DNA of 64,000 bases from Protonemura montana (Eukaryota; Arthropoda; Insecta; Plecoptera; Nemouridae), in the NCBI GenBank assembly GCA_947568835.1, contig OX387603.1, positions 28,730,651 through 28,794,650 on the forward strand, read 5' to 3'. The position numbers and the translations under genes are program-made. Under the pieces are notes generated by a model. The model had not been told where the DNA came from. It ran no database searches and saw only the letters and a program-made list of their open reading frames with translations. Shown here piece by piece: positions 23,601 through 33,122 of the stretch; positions within the stretch are counted from its first letter, which is position 1, and each line of letters starts with the position of its first letter.

Positions 23601-26600
23601 AGCTCAATTGGTTAGAGCAACACCTGCGACAGGTGGAGATCATGGTCCAAGTAGCTCAATTGGTTAGAGCAACACCCGCGCCAGGTGGAGATCTGGGTTC
23701 AAATAGCTCAATTGGTTAGAGCAACACCCGCGCCAGGTGGAGATCGGGGTCCAAGTAGCTCAATTGGTTAGAGCAACACCCGCGCCAGGTGGAGATCATG
23801 GTCCAAGTAGCTCAATTGGTTAGAGCAACACCCGCGCCAGGTGGAGATCTGGGTTCAAATAGCTCAATTGGTTAGAGCAACACCCACGCCAGGTGGAGAT
23901 CGGGGTCCAAGTAGCTCAATTGGTTAGAGCAACACCTGCGACAGGTGGAGATCGGGGTCCAAGTAGCTCAATTAGTTAGAGCAACACCCGCGACAGGTGG
24001 AGATCGGGATCCAAGTAGCTCAATTGGTTAGAGCAACACCCGCGACAGGTGGAGATCGGGGTCCAAGTAGCTCAATTGGTTAGAGCAACACCTGCGACAG
24101 GTGGAGATCGGGGTCCAAGTAGCTCAATTAGTTAGAGCAACACCCGCGACAGGTGGAGATCGGGATCCAAGTAGCTCAATTGGTTAGAGCAACACCCGCG
24201 ACAGGTGGAGATCGGGGTCCAAGTAGCTCAATTGGTTAGAGCAACACCCGCGACAGGTGGAGATCGGGGTCCAAGTAGATCAATTGGTTAGAGCAACACC
24301 TGCGACAGGTGGAGATCGGGGTCCAAGTTGCTCAATTGGTTAGAGCAACACCCGCGCCAGGTGGAGATCATGGTCCAAGTAGCTCAATTGGTTAGAGCAA
24401 CACCCGCGCCAGGTGGAGATCTGGGTTCAAATAGCTCAATTGGTTAGAGCAACACCCACGCCAGGTGGAGATCGGGGTCCAAGTAGCTCAATTGGTTAGA
24501 GCAACACCTGCGACAGGTGGAGATCGGGGTCCAAGTAGCTCAATTAGTTAGAGCAACACCCGCGACATGTGGAGATCGGGATCCAAGTAGCTCAATTGGT
24601 TAGAGCAACACCCGCGACAGGTGGAGATCGGGGTCCAAGTAGCTCAATTGGTTAGAGCAACACCTGCGACAGGTGGAGATCGGGGTCCAAGTAGCTCAAT
24701 TAGTTAGAGCAACACCCGCGACAGGTGGAGATCGGGATCCAAGTAGCTCAATTGGTTAGAGCAACACCCGCGACAGGTGGAGATCGGGGTCCAAGTAGCT
24801 CAATTGGTTAGAGCAACACCCGCGACAGGTGGAGATCGGGGTCCAAGTAGATCAATTGGTTAGAGCAACACCTGCGACAGGTGGAGATCGGGGTCCAAGT
24901 TGCTCAATTGGTTAGAGCAACACCCGCGACAGGTGGAGATTGGGGTCCAAGTAGCTCAATTGGTTAGAGCAACATCCGCGACAGGTGGAGATCAGGGTCC
25001 AAGTAGCTCAATTGGTTAGAGCAACACCCGGGACAGGTGGATATCGGGGTCCAAGTAGCTCAATTGGTTAGAGCAACACCCGCGACAGGTGGAGATCTGG
25101 GTTCAAATAGCTCAATTGGTTAGAGCAACACCCACGCCAGGTGGAGATCGGGGTCCAAGTAGCTCAATTGGTTAGAGCAACACCTGCGACAGGTGGAGAT
25201 CGGGGTCCAAGTAGCTCAATTAGTTAGAGCAACACCTGCGACAGGTGGAGATCGGGGTCCAAGTAGCTCAATTGGTTAGAGCAACACCCGCGACAGGTGG
25301 AGATCGGGGTCCAAGTAGCTCAATTGGTTAGAGCAACACCCGCGACAGGTGGAGATCGGGGTCCAAGTAGCTCAATTGGTTAGAGCAACACCCGCGACAG
25401 GTGGAGATCGGGGTCCAAGTAGCTCAATTGGTTAGAGCAACACCCGCGACAGGTGGAGATCGGGGTCCAAGTAGCTCAATTGGTTAGAGCAACACCCGCG
25501 ACAGGTGGAGATCGGGGTCCAAGTAGCTCAATTGGTTAGAGCAACACCCGCGACAGTTTGTAAGTTGTTTGTTTTTGCCCGCAGCTTCGTTACCTTTCAA
25601 GTGTGTCGACTGCCGAGAGTCATTTCGTTCGTGCAGCCACCTGGCGGAGCATCGCACAAACAAACACAACGACCAATCACAGGCTTGCGTTGACTGCGAA
25701 GACACGTTCGCGGGACCGGCCTCGTTGGCACGACATCGACGCAACTGCAAGGCAAAGAAAGTTGGAGATGTAGAACAAGTGGGAAGTGTTTACAAACCAG
25801 CTTCCTTGATAGCAGACGATCCAAAGACAATCGAGGAATCTGTTGCTTCTGTCGAAGTGAACTCCAAAGCTAACAAATCTGATAAACCGGCTAAAGTTAG
25901 CGACACTTCTCTTGTAGTTACCGTGGAAACTAAGGTTAAAGATCTCGCTGGTAAAGTTAGCAGCAAAGCAACGAAGAGCGGCAAGAAGTATCCGAAGAAG
26001 AAGTCGACTGCGGTTCGTAACATGGAGGCTACTGTAGCCCGGAAGGAGGCGAGCAAACAAGCGTTGATGATCATGATCACTAAACTAGAGTCAGCCAAAC
26101 GAGCCCGATCTTCCGAGACTGGGGAAAGTGACTCCGCCTCCAAGAAGATCAAGTCCGTCGCAGATTCCCGTCTCCAGAAAAGCTTGAGCGTCGTCAGAGA
26201 AGTTTCCATGCTCATCTCGAAGCCAGAGTTGGGAAGCGCGGCAAAAACTCGGTCACTAGTCTCGGAGATCGAGTCGCAGTCGGATCCGCCTGGCGATGGT
26301 TTCTTGACGGCATTTAATTTAACACCGGCTTCAAAACTAGACTCGATTGCGGCGGCAAGTCAACTTTCCAGTTCAAGATCGAGTGTTTTAACAAAACCTG
26401 ACAGTGCCACTGAGATAATTGAGTTTGATGGATCTTGTAATGATGTTGAAATGTCAAGTGGTTTCGCTGCTACTAACAATTCAGTCGACTCTAACAGTAG
26501 TATCTCAAAAGTATCCACGGCGCTCGTCAGCAAACTGCTGGCACCAAATTCTCTGGAGACGTCGGTGTCGAAGAATGATCTCAAAAGCACAATTCCCGCC

Positions 26601-27263
26601 GCTGAATCAGATTCGCTCGACATTTTTTCATCCAAGTCCGTCGAAGTCTCGTCTGGTTCGAATTATAAACCGAAGAAGAATCTGATTGAGATTTTCAAGC
26701 CGGCTACAAACGACGTCAAGACACGTCTGCAAATCCTGGACACATTCTTGGCCGTCAAAACAGACACCTCTCAGACTGATGTACCTAATCTCTCGTCACA
26801 CATTGATATTTCCAAGTCGGGCGTAAATAACGCGTCGATATCTCAAGCGATCGCAACAGAACGGTTCACTCTCGTCAAGTCTGGTGACAAGTTTCTAGTG
26901 AAAGACCGCCTCGAATCGCACGGAGCTCCGTGTAAAGAAGATCGACAAAACAAAGTTGTGAACTCGTTGTCAAAGTCGAAGATAACTGCATCGAGGCCCA
27001 AAGATCTCGATCATCGTGTTGTGAAGACGGCTCACAGTTCTAAGTCTGGATCTTTGTGTGGATCTCCTTTCAAGGATCTTGAGATCACCGCTCGAGACAG
27101 CGTTGGGCAAGTTTTTCTACCCTTAGACAAACCATTTGTCGACCAATTGCCAAAGCTTAAAGAAGGGAACAGAGGTGTAGGTGTGGTCAGAAAACGGAGG
27201 GTCAACCCTTCATTGATGGGCAGCGACCGGAAGAACAGGAAGACCAAGACGAACGTAGCGTAA
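11626..27263 (+). CDS. Ten-finger C2H2 zinc-finger protein, complete seven-exon gene
   Basis: Exons: 11626-12311, 12417-12486, 14542-14699, 15675-15990, 22323-22507, 23330-23424, 25585-27263. All junctions are GT-AG, phases agree, and the total (3189 nt) gives 1062 residues plus stop. The start has a strong context (GCCATGG). The N-terminal third is Ser/Asn-rich and unstructured. Ten fingers follow: CCPVC, FTCAVC, YRCEDC, HSCAEC (with a TGEKP linker), FACHIC, YRCPSC, FACDVC, YECKEC, FKCVDC and a C2HC-type QACVDC. Fingers 2, 5 and 7 are split by introns. The last about 500 residues are Ser/Lys-rich, with basic stretches like nuclear-localisation signals ([15 protein letters not shown] near the end). 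Probable nuclear DNA-binding regulator. There is no BTB, KRAB, SET or ZAD domain in the exons I can see, so I cannot assign an orthologue. Introns carry satellites, but no frame is damaged. Confidence 0.9.
12694..14313. repeat. 60/70-bp minisatellite in intron 2 of the zinc-finger gene
   Basis: About 25 tandem units with a 60-bp core (starts TTTGATTGTAGAAGTTTGAA, ends TTCGAGGTGG). Many units carry an extra 10-bp TTTGATTGTT, so the array is an irregular string of 60- and 70-bp units. Long open frames on the minus strand here (for example the repeated [10 protein letters not shown]) are only a by-product of unit lengths and low stop content. Confidence 0.97.
14745..15130 (+). mobile_element. 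5S-rRNA-derived SINE, 5'-truncated copy
   Basis: Starts inside the 5S-like head (AAGTGAAGCAACACTG, GGATGGGTGACCATC) and continues through the body (GGAGAGAGGTTGGAGGGATG ... CCTTCGGAAGGGATGTTAAG ... CTTCTAGGCTAGGTTAGG) to GTCGTTAAACAACACTAATAAATAAATA. It lies in the zinc-finger gene's intron 3, just downstream of the donor at 14700. The 63-codon open frame inside it is not a gene. Confidence 0.85.
15408..15575. mobile_element. Foldback MITE, about 170 bp
   Basis: Two arms mirror each other around about 15490: TTTTGAATGCTGAGTAAAGG on the left against CACTTAGCATTCAAAA on the right, extending outward through TTAACAAAAA and TTTTTGTTAA. A partial second copy of the right arm lies at about 21055-21165 and a diverged left-arm fragment at about 20318-20350. 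No coding capacity. Confidence 0.65.
16039..20169. repeat. 47-bp satellite array, about 88 copies
   Basis: Tandem 47-bp unit (TTGAGTGTGCAGGTTCTAGG then TAGAGACAGAACGTTAATGT) filling most of intron 4 of the zinc-finger gene, starting 48 nt after the donor. Variants (TAGAG/TGGAG/TTGAG, GTGTGC/GTATGC/GTGTAC, ACGTTAATG/ACATTAATG) recur in the same order in several blocks, which indicates duplication of multi-unit segments. The right edge runs into AGTCTCTGCGTGAAAGATGG, a sequence found again at 44325-44355. Confidence 0.97.
20405..21258. mobile_element. Pair of inverted repeat tails around about 0.6 kb of intron sequence
   Basis: The left side (ATTTAGATGAAATC, AAATTGCAAATGCTT, then a palindrome CTCAAAAATTGATGCC / GGGCATCAATTTCTGAG) is matched in inverse by the right side (ATAATAATAAAATACC, GCAAACGTTTGCAATTTAAA, GATTTCATCTAAAT) at 21165-21258. 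The tail is the same as the 3' part of the tRNA-like SINE described below. Between them are unique DNA and part of a foldback MITE. This is either a composite element or two separate insertions; no target duplication is visible. Confidence 0.5.
21660..22313 (-). mobile_element. 5S-derived SINE with its head amplified about four times
   Basis: In minus orientation, the 5S-like head (AAGTTAAGCAACACTGCGCT, GGATGGGTGACC) is repeated as about 91-bp units between about 21980 and 22313, followed by one SINE body and a tail rich in AATC (TGATTGATTAGTTGATTGAT on the plus strand). The amplified head ends only about 10 nt before the acceptor TTTCTAG of zinc-finger exon 5 (22323), so the SINE supplies much of the sequence just upstream of that splice site. 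Confidence 0.85.
22611..22737 (+). mobile_element. Palindromic SINE-tail element
   Basis: Begins with a hairpin (TCAAAAATTGATGCTCAAAA / TTTAGGCATTAATTTTTGA) and continues with the shared tail (CATAATAAAATACC, GCATTGCAAGCATTTGCAAT, GATTTCATCTAAAT). Same family as 20405-20556 and 31700-31905. It lies in intron 5 of the zinc-finger gene. Confidence 0.6.
22830..23080 (+). mobile_element. Probable LINE 3'-end remnant
   Basis: One frame reads [20 protein letters not shown], which resembles the closing segment of many non-LTR reverse transcriptases (xLWNxLPxxVRxxxSxxxFKxxLK). The upstream sequence is decayed and split among frames. It lies in intron 5 of the zinc-finger gene. Moderate confidence because only this short motif supports it. 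Confidence 0.4.
23431..25555 (+). repeat. 52-bp array of a tRNA-like SINE head, about 41 copies
   Basis: Unit begins GTCCAAGTAGCTCAATTGG and continues with a Pol III A-box-like TAGCTCAATTGGTTAGAGCA, a stem-loop CACCCGCGACAGGTG and GGAGATCGGG. It matches the 5' half of the tRNA-like SINE at 28868-29003. The array fills nearly the whole sixth intron of the zinc-finger gene: it starts about 6 nt after the donor at 23425 and ends about 30 nt before exon 7. Units are not functional tRNAs, since no acceptor or full T arm is present. Confidence 0.95.
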
Positions 27264-28865
27264 TTGGTGGGAAGGGGATCTGATCGTAGCTGGGATTTGT
27301 CTCCAACTCAAAATGTCAATCTAGAATAATTAAAAATTCAAGGCTCTACAACGATTCAGAACACTAGTCTTATCAACGTCTTCTGAGCTCAAAATCTTGT
27401 GAGGCATTTGCATTTGATCATTTCAATACCGCAGCTTCTTGTTTTTTGCTTTCTTGGTGTCTTTTTGATTGTGATTTGTAAAGTTGACGGAATAAGTTAT
27501 TTTAGTTAGTTAAAACCTCGATTGTATCTCGATAGCTAGAGTTTTCAGCTGCATTTTACAAGCCTACGGATAATTAAAACATTACTAGAATCGATTTCCT
27601 TGTGGATATCCTAACTGGTATGTATTGTGCACAAAATAACACTCGAGAAGATTCTGCCCTAAAGATTGTGTTTTCAATTTGCACTCTTCCTATTCTCATT
27701 CTTGCAGATGTAAATGTAAAGAAGAATGCAAGTAGCCTTATGTAGATCTGTAGTATGTCATCTTGAAGGTTTCCGACTGCATTCCTTGGACTACACCGTA
27801 GTGTAGTGTTCTCTAAAATGCGGTTCAAACAAACAATGTTCTAATGAGACTCAGCTGTTCCTATTCATTAACATAGAAAACAAGCAAAAAGTATTGAAGT
27901 CCAAAATGTGTAGCGGGTAAACAATGTATAGGTGGCAAAAAGTCAGTTTGTCCCAAGTCCAGTTTCATTGGAGAAGTCAACCTTATACTTCCAAATATTA
28001 TAACTTAATATGGCGTGTGACTTAAATATGTAAATAATTATTATCTAAGTAATACTAATAACTTGTGTGTATTGCTGAGGGTAGTTTTGCAGTGTTTTGT
28101 TCAAAATTACCAGAACCAAAATCCATCATAAAATCCTCCAATTGATGGGGTCATGAGTTCCGTCACATTTTAACAACACCACTGAAAACTCCTTTCAGGT
28201 GTAGCTTATTTATAAGGTAGCGTAACTTTCTTAACGTGTATTCAGCGTAAAATATTCAAGAAGTTTTGCCTTGTCTCGTGTGAAAGAGAATGTCACTTTG
28301 CTTGGAAGTTATTTACTTGACAGAAGGTGTGAAGAATCTTACGATACCAAATGTGTCAGTTCTATTGGAGTTGAAAAGCTAATTGTGTTCAAGTCAGTTA
28401 TAACAAGTCATGTACCTAGTCAAAGCACGGAGACCAATAGAAAGAGTTGCAAGTGAATGGATTATCAGTCACTAGACCCACAAATCACGTCACATATCGT
28501 AATCATAGATTATCACTTGTATTCATTCATTATTATATTTTAAAGTACAATTACGTATGCCAGGAATACAACTTTTGCCACGGCAAGCAAATAAAAATTG
28601 ATGGGCTTTTGAAATGCTAACAGCAAAGAAGAAATGTTTTAACAGTTACATAATACGTACCTGCACTCGAAGTTTTGTCAGATGCTAGGTGACATATTGA
28701 GATCGTGGTAATACTCGTGAAAATGTAATGTCTGGTGCGGAAAGATAGGGATAGGTATTTCCTAGAACCTAACCCAGTTCTTGTTTGCCATCATTGCTTT
28801 CACTTTTAAACTGTATTCTTTATCAACAATCAATTATCTGTCGTGCAATTTACCTTACTTTTCAA
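27264..28865. other. 3' flank of the zinc-finger gene; no gene seen
   Basis: The 3' UTR probably occupies the first few hundred bases (ATTAAA-type signals near 27327 and 27570). The rest is AT-rich, with only short frames that lack domain signatures or splice support. Confidence 0.5.
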
Positions 28866-28867
28866 AT

Positions 28868-29003
28868 GATTGCAATGGTCAGAGTATTTTATTATTACAA
28901 ACACTTATAACCTCTACAAAATTGGTGCCCAGTCGGGGACTCGAACCCGAATCTAGACACCTGTCGCGGGTGATGCTCTAACCAATTACACCGATTGGAC
29001 ATG
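28868..29003 (-). mobile_element. tRNA-like SINE, near-complete copy
   Basis: Read on the minus strand: head GTCCAATCGGTGTAATTGGT with A box, stem-loop CACCCGCGACAGGTG, B box GGGTTCGAGTCCCC, then body CACCAATTTTGTAGAGGTT and tail AATAATAAAATACTCTGACC, ATTGCAATCATTTG. It serves as the reference copy for the 52-bp and 88-bp arrays. Head and tail order identifies a tRNA-derived SINE rather than a tRNA gene; the anticodon loop lacks the usual T33. Confidence 0.75.
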
Positions 29004-29015
29004 GAGTTAATCCAC

Positions 29016-29083
29016 AACAGGTGGGGATCAGGATTCGAGATCCCAGTTGGACACCCACTTTTCAGAGGTCATTAGTATTCCAA
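29016..29083 (+). mobile_element. Fragment of the same SINE in opposite orientation
   Basis: ACAGGTGGGGATCAGGATTC, GAGATCCCAGTTGGACACCC and TCAGAGGTCATTAGTATT match the B-box-to-body part of the SINE on the plus strand. Together with 28868-29003 it forms a head-to-head inverted pair. Confidence 0.55.
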
Positions 29084-29502
29084 ATAAAAAAATTCTTACT
29101 AACCTATCTCTAAATATGTTCCTTTTTCTATCTGGTCTTTTTATCTGGTCATAATTTCTACTGTAAGAAGCATGGAATCTTGATAATAGAAATAAATAAT
29201 TTATGAGTACCACTCTGTCCAAGATCTTTTATCCCAGTGTCATTTTGTTGGCAATTTTGTCAACACCCTCTGAAGAAGTCTAGACGGAATCAAGTCTAGG
29301 GTCAAGTTGTCGATGCTGCTGTTTTTTTATTGGTGGGGGGGAGGGGATTGATACAATTTTGTTACTTGCTTTAAAGAGGTTAAATAGGGAGGAGTAAAAT
29401 ACTCCAAATGTATTTGAGTGCATCAGATGAATTAATTACTGAAGCCGATTGTTTAACAGAGCAACGGGAACCAACTCACGTTGACACATTTCAACGGACA
29501 AA

Positions 29503-29967
29503 ATGTCTACCCTGGTTCCACTGCATTTCATTGATTTTCCCACTGAAAAAAGGCAAGATGGCATGGCATGGCATCTGAGCAGCCTCCTCTCATGTCCTCT
29601 ATTCTGTCAGCAAGCCAACCTTCACGGCACTAGAAACATTTTTCAAGCATTGTTTACGAGTCGAAATCTTGCTACTGGTCGTCCTAAACCGCACGTAAGA
29701 ATACGATGTCCAGACCAGCGTAGCATTGTATGCCACTTGGATAGGACAGCTCAAGAGGCATTTCATTTCTGCCCAACGAGGCTCTGGGAGCAAAGAAAAA
29801 TCCAGGCAAGTCACTGGTGTACATTTACAGAACCAGCGTTGACCAGAGATGAACTTCATTCAATAAGAATAAAAGTGACCGAAAATAGGACAAGTCTTGT
29901 TTTACTATCAGCTAGTACAGCTCTCACTGATGTTTATTTCTGCATTGAAAGATGCAAGCAAAGATAA
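29503..29967 (+). CDS. Hypothetical 154-codon ORF
   Basis: ATG-started single-exon open frame (AAAATGTCT context) in non-repetitive DNA. The product is Cys/His-containing and mildly basic; I recognise no domain, signal peptide or membrane segment. It is longer than most chance frames in this AT-rich stretch but has no splice or homology support. It could be an exon of an unrecognised gene or chance. Confidence 0.25.
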   Translation: MSTLVPLHFIDFPTEKRQDGMAWHLSSLLSCPLFCQQANLHGTRNIFQALFTSRNLATGRPKPHVRIRCPDQRSIVCHLDRTAQEAFHFCPTRLWEQRKIQASHWCTFTEPALTRDELHSIRIKVTENRTSLVLLSASTALTDVYFCIERCKQR

Positions 29968-29969
29968 CA

Positions 29970-30430
29970 AAATATGAGAATGCATGTAGGATATTTTCTG
30001 CATTATACCTAACCTGCAAAGTAATTGTGACATAATAAAACACTTGAACAAATGCAGCTCCTGCATTTAATAAATGCTTCTAAAATCTATTAATGATTTC
30101 TTTAAATCCAAACTTAATTATTAGAAATTAGCAGGCACTGAAAGCAAAGTAACATGAGTATACAGTATGAGAGAAAAAAAAATAGTTTTATATAAAAAAT
30201 GAACTTCCAGCTGATTTACTATACTACTGATTTACTACAAGCATGTTGTGATAAAAAATATAGCAGGACATATTGTCGTAACGTAATTTACAGATAAAAC
30301 CAATATCTCAACCTAACTCAAATATAAATTCGGTTATCACACAGAAAATCTGAGTCCGCAAATTGTGCAAATGAGATAATTTGGTAAATATTACAGGCTT
30401 TTGAGAGCATCCTGTGTTCACCTGGGACAA
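29970..30430. other. AT-rich spacer; nothing recognised
   Basis: AT-rich sequence with short A and T runs between the hypothetical ORF and the nucleocapsid-like ORF. I see no repeat, RNA gene or coding signal. Confidence 0.4.
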
Positions 30431-30435
30431 ACAAA

Positions 30436-31329
30436 TTACAACAATACATTGTGTATGTCCTCTCCAGGATACAAAGCTCGTAGCTTGGCCATGCAAAAGA
30501 TGTTTGCTTTCGCCAGATACGATTCAAAGACCTCAACACCATTCACAGTCCTGAGCAAACCGAGGTGACTTTCTGTAGGCATGAGCGCTTTCAATTCATC
30601 AGGGCAGGAAGAAGAACAGCTACCACCTCTGAAATAACTTGCTATAGACATGAATGACCTTGGCCTAGAGGAGTTGATTGCATTGTCAATAAGCACTAAG
30701 CAGTACAAGCATATAAACTTAATGTGCTGAAGTGTAGCTTTGTCGAGCACAGAATGCACCTTCCCCGAGACGAAGCCTCTGGATGCATTGTCTGGAAGTC
30801 CAAGCTGAGCACGGGAGACGATAGCGTCGCCAGCACCTTCGTGGTAAATACGGACGACAAGATGAGGAAAAGTGGCTGCAACATGCCACATCGTCAACGC
30901 TTTGGGCTTCGAACGACAGCCACCCCGAGTTATCCCATACATAGAGCACAAAATTTCCAGGCATTCTTTTAACTCTCCCGAGGTTTTCTGGCGCCAACCT
31001 CTCCTCTCTGCAAAGGTCAGCAGGACTCGCATGTGAACAGATATTCCATCTTCTAGCTTGACGATGATCGTCTCCGTGTTCTCTCCCTTCTTGACTAGCA
31101 GCCTGAACTCAGATTTTGCTGGCTTGTCCTTGAGATTGCTTATACGGCGAGCTTTCGTCAGTGATTTCAAAGTGGTTTTGTATTCAAATGTCTGGTACTT
31201 AAACATCTCCAGAAAGAGGCCTAAGTTTTCGAAGGCCCCCATGTCACAAAGGTCCTCGAAGTCTTCGAATTCGTCAGGAGTCTCAAGGGCTGCTTGCATA
31301 GCATCATTTTCACCTGTAGGACTAGACAT
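30436..31329 (-). CDS. Endogenous bunyaviral nucleocapsid-like ORF (phlebovirus/tenuivirus N type), viral fossil
   Basis: Single-exon ATG-started frame of 297 residues. Landmarks occur in the order of the Tenui_N/phlebovirus nucleocapsid family: an early helix (MFKYQTFEYKTTLKSL, like viral EYAGYDxxTL), MRVLLTFAERRG, LEILCSMYGI, then LTMWHVAATFPHLVVRIY, which matches the family's LTLxRVAxxFPxxxxxV core, and AQLGLPDN. Known viral N proteins encapsidate genomic RNA; family members are usually 240-320 residues, so the length fits. No L or glycoprotein gene lies nearby and the flanks are host repeats, so I read it as an insertion in the insect genome. The ORF looks whole, with no breaks seen. It may be young or kept by selection. 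Assignment rests on motif order, not a database search. Confidence 0.7.
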   Translation of the reverse strand: MSSPTGENDAMQAALETPDEFEDFEDLCDMGAFENLGLFLEMFKYQTFEYKTTLKSLTKARRISNLKDKPAKSEFRLLVKKGENTETIIVKLEDGISVHMRVLLTFAERRGWRQKTSGELKECLEILCSMYGITRGGCRSKPKALTMWHVAATFPHLVVRIYHEGAGDAIVSRAQLGLPDNASRGFVSGKVHSVLDKATLQHIKFICLYCLVLIDNAINSSRPRSFMSIASYFRGGSCSSSCPDELKALMPTESHLGLLRTVNGVEVFESYLAKANIFCMAKLRALYPGEDIHNVLL

Positions 31330-31699
31330 CTTGATTTGGTATAAATATTTAGACAAAATTGCAATTTTATTGGTTCTTGCTCAGGAGCCAGGGTGGTAAT
31401 TTTCAGAGACTTGCTTTTCTTTTCACCTGTTTCTTTCTTGATTCCTCTTCTCAATTTTGAAGAGTACTTTCTTTGAGTGTGTCTAGAGCAGAAGAAAGTG
31501 TTTGTGAAGCAGGTCTGCACGCATCCACCTTCCTCGCAGAATCAATCCCGACTTACAAATGTGCTTTGTCTGAGCATGCACTTATTCTGTACTGCGCAGG
31601 ACTGTTCCAATGGTAACAGCTTGTTCCAGAGAAAATAGATCCTGCAAAAATTACGAAAAAAAGATCAAAAGCCATGATAGACAGAGCAGCAAGGAATCA

Positions 31700-31905
31700 G
31701 GTAATTTTATTATTATTATTAACACCCACTCAAAAGTTGATGTCCAAACGGGCATTAATTTGTCCGCGTTTGGACATCAATTTTTGAGAGGGTAGTAGAT
31801 TTGAGTGTGCACACTCAACGGTAGTAGTGTTTTCATAATAATAAAACTACCCCAAACATTGCCAGCGTTTGCAATTTAAATAATATTTCACATAATCAGG
31901 TAAGT
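31700..31905 (+). mobile_element. Palindromic SINE-tail element, long copy
   Basis: A hairpin with 22-bp arms (CTCAAAAGTTGATGTCCAAA / TTTGGACATCAATTTTTGAG) is followed by a perfect 18-bp palindrome TTGAGTGTGCACACTCAA (31801-31818) and the shared tail (CATAATAATAAAACTACC, GCCAGCGTTTGCAATTTAAA). Same family as 20405-20556 and 22611-22737. Confidence 0.6.
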
Positions 31906-32418
31906 AGTTTGGAGATGTATAAAAGGATGAAGGAACTATTACCCCATCACAACCTGTGACATAAATTGTCATGACAATAACGAAACAAACAAACGCATTA
32001 AATTACTATCTGAAGAAATTTGCAAGTGCAGGTTGGCCAACTAAAATGTATACTCATTAATATGTGTTCAATTTTTCACTACATACATATGAAATTATGC
32101 TTCATGCTAATTAAGCATGAGCTACGTTTTTTCTTGTTTTCCTGTCTCCTGCCACTGCCAGGGTAAAGAGGCGCCCATTTTTTACTTATCCATTTCCACT
32201 TAGGATCTGCCATCTTTCATGATCTCTCTTTGCAGATTTTTCCTAATTTTCCTCGAATTAGGAACATTCCTGAGGGAGGCAAGGGTGGGCACTCTTTAAG
32301 ACGTCTAATGCCCTAACATTAAATACAGATCCTAACATTGATAGACGAGTTCTCATCCTACTTTATATTTATCTTTTTATTTGTTTATAAAATTATTTAT
32401 TTATAGAACAAGGCTTGA
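31906..32418. other. Unassigned spacer
   Basis: No gene, repeat or RNA signature recognised. It contains a small inverted repeat (CCTAATTTTCCTCGAATTAGG near 32250) and AT-rich DNA. Confidence 0.35.
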
Positions 32419-32781
32419 ATGTTGAACTGCGGAACTTGTTGTGTAGGGGAATTTATTAACAAGAAAAGTCTGTTTAACAAGGACTATGTGTTAAAGGGAA
32501 AGAAGGTGTGGCGTGTGCGATCAGAATTTGGATATCGCTTGATACAGCTGAACAATCAAATCTTGCCAGCGAAATTACCTCCAACCGCGACCGTTAAACT
32601 TCGACACAGATTAGCACGGAGGAAACTTGCTGTGGTATATGATAGCATCGCAAGGATAGGTGTCTGTCGGGCAGTCAGACCGCATGTTCAACTTTCGGAA
32701 CTTCTCGGGCTTTCGAACGAATTGCAGAACTGCGAAACTAGCGAAATTCAAAAGTCCCAAACTAACCTAAAACCAGCTTGA
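32419..32781 (+). CDS. Hypothetical 120-codon ORF
   Basis: ATG-started open frame with a basic middle (RHRLARRKLAVVYDSIARI) and a Cys-containing N-terminus. I recognise no family. It is not inside an obvious repeat. It could be a small host gene, part of a decayed transposon, or chance. Confidence 0.22.
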   Translation: MLNCGTCCVGEFINKKSLFNKDYVLKGKKVWRVRSEFGYRLIQLNNQILPAKLPPTATVKLRHRLARRKLAVVYDSIARIGVCRAVRPHVQLSELLGLSNELQNCETSEIQKSQTNLKPA

Positions 32782-33122
32782 CCTTCAAACGTAACCTCCT
32801 AACTGAATACAACTGGCAGATATTTCCCCATTATAAAAATTAGCAAGATAGACAAGAATTTCAGTCAATGCAAAACGCACAACTGGCGCCTCTAATCTGT
32901 TCCCGAGTAGCTACGACGAGATGACGCACTCTTGCTGACAGCAGAAAGGTTATGGAATGTTTTATCTTGAGCAAAGATGGTGTAAATAAATCTAGAACTT
33001 GATCTAGAGGATGCATGTCATGTCTGTCGACTTTTATCTGAGATGAGCTCATCTCGAAGTTATGCAGATACAGAGGTGATAAACAAAGGAGGCTGGACGG
33101 ACGCTGTCATGTAAGTATATAA

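Noticed and set aside
23431-25555. Cluster of tRNA genes
   Set aside because: Each 52-bp unit has an A box and an anticodon-like stem but no acceptor stem or complete T arm, and the loop lacks T33.
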